Below, one piece after another: positions 56,265-64,000 of a stretch of DNA of 64,000 nucleotides. Made by a program: the position numbers and the translations under genes. Origin of the DNA: Bactrocera neohumeralis (taxonomy: Eukaryota > Arthropoda > Insecta > Diptera > Tephritidae); assembly GCF_024586455.1 (NCBI RefSeq), contig NW_026089624.1, positions 14,971,341-15,035,340 on the forward strand, written 5' to 3'. The notes below the pieces were generated by a model, which worked only from the letters and a program-made list of their open reading frames with translations, did no database searches and was not told where the DNA came from. Every line of letters starts with the position of its first letter. The stretch's first letter is position 1.

Positions 56265-58725
56265 CTAGCTGGCCCCGCAGGCGTTGCCCTGCGTGAAATT
56301 ATATGTTTTGAAATGAAAAGAAAGTTGAATTTACGTTGTGTTAAAAATCATTTATTTTCGATTTTTCTAAATTTTTTTCAATGTAAAGCAGCTTGATAAA
56401 CAACATTTTTTGGTTTCTGTTCCGGTGCGTAAATATACAGAGAAGATGGCTCTCCAACTCGTGAACACGACGTGTGAAAAACATGGCATTTACAGATTTA
56501 TGCCACACTCTTCTAGCGACTATCCTTGTATCCTGTTGATTGTCATCGCAAATGCAATTTTCACTCGAAACTGAAATGGCAAATCGTTGAAACTCAAAGG
56601 AATTCATAAAATCAAGCATTCTGCCCCTTGTATTTTATAGCTGCGGCACAATCAGTAGGGTTCCATTACAAATTTTCGGCGCATGAAGATTGCGAAAAAT
56701 AATAATGACAGATCCAACTTAGAGACGCAAATAGTGCGGCGGCACACCAAGCCTCTCCAAAGATTTTAGAAATTCCCCTGGATAATTCACGGCTTCGTAT
56801 TTTTGGCGGCTAAAATTGCGCGTGCACTCAAGCAATCGTAGCTACGATAATTTGGCCAATGTTGGCATCAACATTCGTGATGAGTTCATATTTCGTATAA
56901 GTTAATTGACAAAAGGCAGGTGGAATTGATATCAAGCCACTGGAAGTATCAACCGGAATTCTCTTATTTCCAATTATTATTGAATACGATGTAAAATGTC
57001 TTCGGCAATGTAATTTTTGTCCGTATCCTATAATCGTTGCGGATTTGAAGGCTCATATGTCAATATGATCATCGCGAAAAGTATGCGAACTTCAGTGGCA
57101 TGCGAAGTAGCTATCGAATCGTCCCTCGTTTGATTTCAGCGATTATCATGTTCCAAAAAATTGCTGGCATTCTTCTCAAAAAGTTGCACATACCGTACCA
57201 TTCACAGTAAGCAATGACTCAAATGAAACTGAACCACGTACATTTATCAATAGCAACCGAAGGTAGAAGCAGTCGTCGTTTTTCGGGTGGATTGTGTAAA
57301 TTCTTCCTAAGGCATTAGTTGAGAACATACCTGGATGTCAATCTACTAGTTGGCCCTGCTTTCTGCGTAACCATTTCTTCGACGATGCATTCCATGTATA
57401 ATATCAAGACATTTCCGAATAGAGCAATGTTCTAGCAAACGGATCACTGACGCAAATTGAGAAAAACTCGTCAATGTCGATTTTGTTGAAATACACTCTT
57501 TGGCATTCTCCAAATGAACTGCGAGACGCACAACAGTCGGAAAACGTTCATGAATTTCAAAAGTAAATATCTTAAAAAACGCTTCACTACAGTTCACGCA
57601 TCGACCCATTTGATATTTGCTGATCTCATCTCGTTCAAGGCCAATAACCGCCATGTTGCTTTCTTTGGTGACGTACTTGCAAACGTACTTGATCGATTTC
57701 ACCAAAGTACAATACTTAACATTGATGAGTTTTGAATGTAAATTAGACAATTTTGACGAATATGGTACGATCCATGTGTTGTCAACTTCGATATTCACTC
57801 CTCTAAGTTAAACGCAAAATGTTCTGCCATTGGCGTCTGGTGAGCTACGCCGATAAAGTGGATATCCATCATTTCCAGTTTGCGTTTCCGAAATAAACAC
57901 TATCCACGTTTCGTGCACTTATTGTCAGACATACAAACCGAAGTGGGATTGTGGTGTCCGCAAGGTCCATGAAGCATATTGGTTTTCATCACTTCGTTTA
58001 ATACTGGATCTATATCTGGATCAGGAATTTCCGCAGAAATGATCAATTTCATCTGGTGTAACCACCATCCAAAGTAGAATGTGTGCGTGCGGCAAACCTC
58101 TTTTTTGCAACTCAACAGAGTACATCCAGCATCTAACAGCACCATATATACATACGTTGCTCCAAGATAAAGTCCATTAAACATCGCAGCTGTTGTTTGA
58201 AAAGTCATGCTGTGACATCGTGTTGATCGTTTGCTGATTGACCGCAATCTATAATTCCACACACGTATGTCATCACATCCTGGGAGTAGTCGTTCATGTG
58301 TCTTGGGCTGCCATACGTTGATGCCAAAAAGTACGCCGACCGATATTAGCGCTACCTCTTCGTGGCTTCGCAACAAATTTCAATCTGTAATTGATCACTT
58401 TGCGTGAAACACATTGTCCAATTTTCCGACTTTTCCTCATGAAAAGTATACGATTTTTTTCTTTCTAAATCTTCCCCGATTGACAACGAACAACCTTTGA
58501 AAATTTCTTCATGATTGGTGCAGCCGTTTTTGAGCCTTAGCGTTACTAACACACAAACATTTAAGAAAAGGGCTGGTTTTAGGATTTTTCCGGCAATTAT
58601 TCGAATTTTTCTCGCCGTAAGAACCATTTTTGAGCTTCAACGAACATTAAAAAAAATAATTTGGTCAGGCGTTGTTGAGTTATGCGTTTAGCAACACATA
58701 ATGCGATTCATTTTCATATTATAGA
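56265..58725 (-). mobile_element. Helitron, minus strand, 2.46 kb with clean ends
   Basis: On the minus strand it begins TCTATAATATGAAAATGAAT after A (58725) and ends CGCAGGGCAACGCCTGCGGG, GCCAGCTAG followed by T (56265). The end hairpin CGCAGGGCAACGCCTGCG is typical. The body codes for Rep pieces only; the helicase part is deleted. Independent of the Helitron at 15503. Confidence 0.88.
57346..58627 (-). pseudogene. Helitron Rep region, broken
   Basis: 58352-58627 carries the 5' leader frame. 57900-58376 is Rep with a frameshift: GLPHAHILLW, the HUH motif, is readable in a second frame at about 58065-58100, then KLIISAEIPDPDIDPVLNEV and NMLHGPCGHHNPTSVCM. 57346-57798 follows, with SIKYVCKYVTKESNMAVIGL, the two-tyrosine segment, and HERFPTVVRLAVHLEN. 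This copy keeps both the HUH and YxxxY pieces that the copy at 17070 keeps only in part. The frames are disrupted by stops. The gene continues to about 57340, and the helicase is missing. Confidence 0.8.
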
Positions 58726-59039
58726 TTAATATATTTTTTTGAAACTTTCCAAGGTGGATTGTGATGAGTCACATCCTCGTACATATGGTACATTTACTTA
58801 AAACTGTTATTATTAGTTCTTAAATAAATTGTTTGCATATTTATGTATGTGTGTACGAGCACATGTATAGTATATAAATTGTATGCATTTATACGATATT
58901 TTATGCTTCTATTGTGCACAATTAAATCTAATTGAACAAATGGTTCTTAAAAATAAGGGCAGGTGATGCAGCTTAACGCTTACTGCGTACATTATATAAG
59001 AAATAAGTGATACAAAAATATGTGCATATTAATATGTAT
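58726..59039. other. intron sequence, nothing recognised
   Basis: AT-rich sequence between the Helitron and a dipteran repeat fragment; no frame, repeat or hairpin stands out. Confidence 0.4.
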
Positions 59040-59560
59040 TTTTCTTTTGGAAACTTAGATCTCAGGAACTAATATACCGATTTCTACCAAATTCGGTGCA
59101 TTAAATCGTTTTGACTTTAGTATATTTGACTATATCATATATTATAAAATTCCATCTGATTCTTTCACTTTAGAGTGTATAAGATCTTATATTTAGAAAG
59201 AGGGAAAATATTTTCCTTATAATTAGGTCAAATCGGTTCTAAATTTCCTCTAACTCCCTTGTACCTCATGTCAAATTTTTCAAGCATCATCTTGACTTTA
59301 GCCGTGTATATCGGTCAATATGTGGGGTGTCTAAAAGAAACTCATAGATCAACACTTTTTAATAACAGTGCCTAAATGGATCAAATGAGGTGAATGATTG
59401 CCTCTCATAATTGATATAGGATTTTCAAACATCTGGTTGTTTTTATGCCATATGCTATGTTGGTCAAACCGTGGGATATCTCATTCAAAGTTTTCGAGAA
59501 TCTGGCGAAATTGGACCACGAATAAATCCAGCTCCTATATAATATATGATTTTCGTAATA
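59040..59560 (+). repeat. abundant dipteran repeat, internal fragment
   Basis: CTCAGGAACTAATATACCGA, TTCCATCTGATTCTTTCACTTTAGAGTGTATAAG-like text (59150-59185) and TATATCGGTCAATATGTG (59308) follow the order of the 3' half of the copies at 22080 and 46590. Both outer ends are missing. Confidence 0.55.
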
Positions 59561-59639
59561 ATCACATAACTAATGCCAAATATATCGATCAGTATGAATT
59601 GGTGGAGAAAGTTCGTGAAATTATTGGTATTGGAGAACT

Positions 59640-59960
59640 CGCCTAATCTATCACCATATGACTATTTTCTATTTCCAAAACTGAAAATCGACATATTAAG
59701 TATGTGGGCGCTTTCGCCAATTTTTACACATGAGAAGGAATACCTTAAAGACGTTATTTGAGGTTTCGTTTCAATGGCTTCAAATAATATTAAACATTGT
59801 CAAATATGGCACTGGATCGCCCATCTTCACAGTGTCAAGATAATGTTATGCACCGGATATGTTCAAAATGGGTTTAGTAGCTCCCGATATATAAGTTTTA
59901 ACCTAAGAACGGTCGGTGCCATGTTCATTGTTCATTTTTTACAGCGATGGAGTCCTTAAG
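59640..59960 (+). mobile_element. mariner-type transposase scrap
   Basis: The text LSPYDYFLFPKLKIDI at 59650-59700 corresponds to the SPxDYFLFPKLK segment with the last catalytic D of mariner enzymes. Some downstream text is compatible with a C-terminus. Very short; the rest cannot be placed. Confidence 0.5.
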
Positions 59961-62900
59961 CACCATCTTTGTTATGAAATTTAATGATTGATTATAATGT
60001 TATACAAAGTTGGGCGTAAGAATACTACCGAATATTTTTACGGTACTAGAAAAATTATAACTATTTGTGTTGTTATTTGGAACAGAAGCATTAGAAAAAA
60101 TGTTTCTCACAATTTTAAATACAACAACGATGTAAAAGTAATCACTGAGTGCCCGAATTACATTCGAGCTGAAAAAGGTGGGCACTAGTAAAACTTACCA
60201 CCGGGATAGCTCTCCACAAAATCCTCAAAAAATAAATCAAGATTTGATCGAATAAAAAATATTGAATTTATTTACAACACTTATGAATATAAAATTCTGT
60301 CAGCGCGTGGAAATATGCCAACGGCTTTGATATTTAAAACTTGTGAGAGTAGAAAATGCTCGTTCATACTCGAAAGTAGAGAAACTTGTTTTCTATTACT
60401 ATCAATTCGTGTCTTTTTTAAGCGTGGCGTGGATGTGAATGAAAACTATTGTCAGTCATTTAGTAGGTAGTTCAAAATACCACCAAGCTGACCTTATAAT
60501 TCGCAACAGAATTACGGAATCTGCTGGTACAGTTTTAACATCTTTTAAATCTTTTAAGAAAGTCTTTAACAGTGACGTTACCATTAGTCGTCGGAACTTC
60601 GTTTGTTCCAATAAGCTGTCGTAACTAAGAACTCCGTTGTCCATCAGTTTAGTTTCAAAAAGAGATTAAGAAGAATCCAGACTTTGGACTGATCCAGCGC
60701 GCTACATACATCACAAACAACGGACTGAATCACTTCGGGTATTCGTTTTAGGACTAAGAAGGACCCTTATGAAAGTAATTTGCGAACTAGCCCAAGGAAT
60801 AGGCCTTAAAATGGTCAAAAAGATTGAGTCATGTCAGCCAAAAACAGAAGCGCAAGACATTGTCCATAACATATGTCACAGAGTATGACAGTTCAAGATT
60901 TTTTCGTTTTGACAGTCTCTCATACTTGATGAATCGAAGATAGCTATAATAAATGCTTTTCACCAAATAATTATAATTGATAGAGTAGCATATGATGAGT
61001 AATTTAATATAACTTTAATTCATTACTTAACTTTTGTTCAAATCCATTTATTCATATACTCATACAATAACAAAATGGTTGCATGCAAAAGAAGTAAGTG
61101 TTATTATATTTTGCCGAATAAAAATTAATCAAAAAGCAAGATTATTCCGTCAATAAAAAATTCATAATCGTGTAATGAATAACGCAAATGTTTCAGTAAT
61201 CCTTTTTCTTGATAAACTTTACTCGAAAGAACTGAGGATAATTTTTTTGAACTAGGCCGAGCACCGCCAACGCCAAAAACAGTCAGTTAATTTATTCTTG
61301 TGTTTAACTAGTTTATTTTAGTTTTTTACAAAAGCAATGATACGCCAACGCCAACGTCGATTTCCATTTCGCCGTCGTCTATAGAATGCATACGACAAAT
61401 TGACATGGTTTGATGCTATTGCGTGCTCTTCGGTAGAGTTGTTTGCACTATATGTCCTTCTCTATAAAGGATGTACATAACTATACGTTTCTGTACTTGA
61501 TCGCTTTAGCTTTCAAAAGCTCAAAACACGCAGCCCAAACTAAAGACATATTGTTGCTGCGGTGTATTTATGTTAGGTAGAATGGTGTGGTTTGGTGCAC
61601 TCTTCACTAATTGCAAATCCGATGGATACACATAATCGTTTTTGCATTCTTAAATAATTTGCAATAATTTCCTTAAGGGCCAATCGTATAAATCTTTTCA
61701 GTATACAAATCTGTATGACCGTATCAACGGTCACATAATAACAACAATGGTGCCGTTGTACTTCTTTTTTTGTTATTATTTGTTTTGTTGTCCTTGTTGT
61801 TATCGTAGCCTTTGGTGCGCTTATTGGAAATTATTGAGCAGACATGCATATTGCTAAGACAGAATTCGTGAGAATGCAGAATCTTCAGAATGGATGATCA
61901 GCAACGAGTCGGCTAATCGCTCGTTGTAGAGCTTTGATCGCTTATATATACATACATATACACGTTTGAGCGTACATTCACTGTGTACATATGTACATAC
62001 ACATATAAGTAGGTATATATGTACTTTATGATGCAGTTCAAGGTGGTTTTCGATTATGCTTTGAACACAAAGACGACTGCACGATAGCGAAATTTTTTGT
62101 CTGCAAATGTCTTCTTGCTTCCTGAACATTTTGAAGACGGCAGCGACATATCAAGCAGCTGATGTGCAAAACTTCATTGCTTTCGTTCTAAAAGTGTTCA
62201 CTTAATTGAAATGTAAATGTTATGTTTAAAGTGAAACTTTTTGTGCAAAAAATAACTAAATTGGTCGATTCATTTGTTTCAAATTAGCAATTGTTATTAT
62301 AAATGATATATCAGAGCTAGTTTATGCTTCTGTTAATAAAATAATATTAGACTTGTGAAAGCTTTGAACAATTTTACATTTCACATATTAGTGACAACTA
62401 CAGCTACAAGCCTTCTGCTGTGAAGTCGTGCTATTGTCAAAATAACTGTGCCCATAAGAACGTGTGTTTTTAATTTTTGACAGATGATGACTGTCGCTTG
62501 TCGCCATCTATGTGTTCCATGCATTACTTGTGCGCTTAGTATTTTGTGCTTAGTGCGTTGTGATTTACTACCAATCTGTAATTCTCCTCATCACAGCAGG
62601 TCAAATCAGTTTTAACCAAAACAAAACATAACAGTGAAACCAGAAAAAATATAATACACTCCTCATGCCATGTTATGTTTATGTACATATTATTATTGTA
62701 TTTTACTTTAATAATATTTTTTTTTTTTTACTTTTTCGTTAAGACAAAACTACTCACAAATTAAGTTAATAAGGCACATACATTCTTATCTATACAAATT
62801 CACAAAATATATGCATATGTCTGAAGCATTCAAAATAAAATTGCGTTTAGCGATATGCTTTTTACCGCCTAAAGGCGGGAAGATAATTGCCATACAATCT

Positions 62901-63160
62901 CGACACATATACCCTACGTGTTATGCGCATGTTTATGTATGTATGTATATATATTTTTCCATTTGAAGGCTTTTACACTTAGATACATCCTTATTTATAA
63001 TAAATACACACGACATGTGTAGTACTAACTCTAAGTCTTACTATATTCACAAATAAAAAATTAAAATAAGGGTATGTATTCACGTAAAATAAATAGTAAT
63101 ACGAGTACTATTAAATCTACGATACATTCGAATGTATTTTAGTTCAAGGCAATAGGGATT
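59961..63160. other. 3.2 kb intron sequence without recognised genes
   Basis: No domain, splice-supported exon, or repeat matching the rest of the window was found. Small features: AT-rich stretches with ATACATATAT runs (61940-62020), a T-run at 62700-62725, and a small hairpin TTACCGCCTAAAGGCGG at about 62861-62877. The region may contain enhancers of zfh2, but sequence alone does not show it. Confidence 0.45.
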
Positions 63161-63164
63161 AAAA

Positions 63165-63293
63165 ATGTTGAAAGAGGTAAACGCTATCTCAAAAATCGAG
63201 TTTGAGAAGTGTTTCGATGATTAGATGAAACAGTGACATAAGTGCATACGTATCGAATGGGGACTACTTTGAAGGCGACAACTTTATTGTAGA
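63165..63293 (+). mobile_element. mariner transposase C-terminal scrap
   Basis: CFDD-MKQ-HKCI then, shifted, GDYFEGDNFIVDN-like text reads as a mariner C-terminus. It ends immediately before a hAT-like end at 63299. No inverted ends were identified. Confidence 0.55.
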
Positions 63294-63298
63294 CAATA

Positions 63299-64000
63299 GG
63301 GATGGTAAACTCCATTCCGATTCTACTCGAGAATCGAGTTTTCTCGTAAAATAATCGATTTTTCGGAATCGATCTTCAGTAGTCGAAGTCGATTAAGAAT
63401 CGATTCTTGACATTCAACTTTACTATTAATTAAGTGACTAGTTTCAAGTTATACATACTACATACGAGCACAAGAAAACTCGCGATTCTTAATTCTTGAC
63501 GATAAATGTATTAAAATGGCTCCTAGCGCTGTACGGATTTACTTCAAAAAAAAAGACAACGGGTCGAATGTCCAGTGACACTAATGTGGAAAGCAATTAA
63601 AATATAATAATAGTACGTCTAGCTTAATCAAACATCTCGAAAAATCACACAAACTTTCCTCAACTGCTTCTAATCCTAACCGAAATCGCACATTGAGTGA
63701 AAAAGAGAGTGACGATGAAATAATAAGTGTCTCACAACCTAAAATGGTAAATATATGTGACATGTGAAAAGGGGGCTAACGTGCGAAAACTAGTTTTCTG
63801 GGAAAAGCTGTTAAAAATAATCGTCAGTTTCTCGTTATCTCATTAATTGTTCTCCTTTTTTTGACACCTAAGGTCACATATAGGTTTTTATTTATAACCT
63901 TCAAATCTATATTGCTTTTCTTGTATTTTTCTTTAAGTATATTTAAATGCCAGTTATTGTATTATATCATTTAATGCTTAATTTCTAACAAGTTATTTTT
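63299..64000 (+). mobile_element. hAT-type remnant with BED zinc finger, runs to the window edge
   Basis: The start TAGGGATGGTAAACTCCATT resembles a hAT end (compare TAGAGATGGCAAAT at 10470). ATCGA/TCGAT-rich subterminal text follows (ACTCGAGAATCGAGTTTTCT, AAGAATCGATTCTTG). From 63515 broken frames read MAPSAVRIYF...NGSNVQ, then CGKQLKYNN-STSSLIKHLEK and SHK. This is a BED zinc finger (C..C..H..H) in which the first cysteines are damaged. The transposase core would lie beyond 64000. Confidence 0.65.

Noticed and set aside
1..64000. tRNA, rRNA or snRNA genes
   Set aside because: I saw no clover-leaf box A/B pairs or conserved rRNA words on reading; without a covariance search I do not report any.

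Overview
The window looks like chromosomal DNA of a higher fly (Brachycera, probably a fruit fly of the tephritid type). This rests on one recognisable host gene, the zinc-finger homeobox gene zfh2, which has canonical GT..AG introns and poly-Gln/poly-Asn stretches of dipteran style, and on a dense set of insect transposons. The species cannot be fixed from sequence alone. In Drosophila zfh2 lies on the small, repeat-rich fourth chromosome (Muller F), and the high repeat load here fits that setting (inference).

Host gene: zfh2 runs on the minus strand and occupies 7847-43385 as seven coding exons. Together they give 2365 codons in an unbroken phase. They encode eight C2H2-type zinc fingers and three homeodomains, each homeodomain split by an intron in recognition helix 3. 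The 5' exons (start codon, further fingers) are not in the window, so 43386-64000 is read as intron, or upstream sequence, of the same gene. The last intron (9143-33754, 24.6 kb) cuts homeodomain 3.

Region by region: 1-7135 is a decayed Ty3/gypsy LTR retrotransposon (gag with SAP-like N-terminus and zinc knuckles, protease, RT/RNase H, integrase) whose gag is split by an RTE-type non-LTR element with a 7-bp target duplication. 7290-7846 is zfh2 3' flank. The 24.6-kb intron holds a second RTE copy split by a hAT transposon with an 8-bp duplication; a 5.5-kb defective autonomous-type Helitron carrying two different TTAA-flanked inverted-repeat elements; two long dipteran repeats; a mariner remnant; a Tigger/pogo remnant; an 895-bp mariner; a 535-bp TA-flanked inverted-repeat element; and a decayed third RTE. 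The smaller zfh2 introns are clean except for an inverted mariner dimer at 36419-37560. From 43386 to the end there are mariner scraps, three Helitron copies or fragments with clean TC..CTAG ends or captured mariner sequence, long dipteran repeats, an RTE fragment pair separated by a foldback-like element with a 93-bp satellite core, and part of a hAT at the right edge.

No functional transposon gene is intact: every element coding region carries stops, frameshifts or deletions. I recognised no rRNA, tRNA, CRISPR array or bacterial-type operon. The most unusual items are the foldback/satellite element, the inverted mariner dimer, the TTAA element made of 44-bp palindromic tandem units inside a Helitron helicase, and a small Helitron family carrying mariner fragments.
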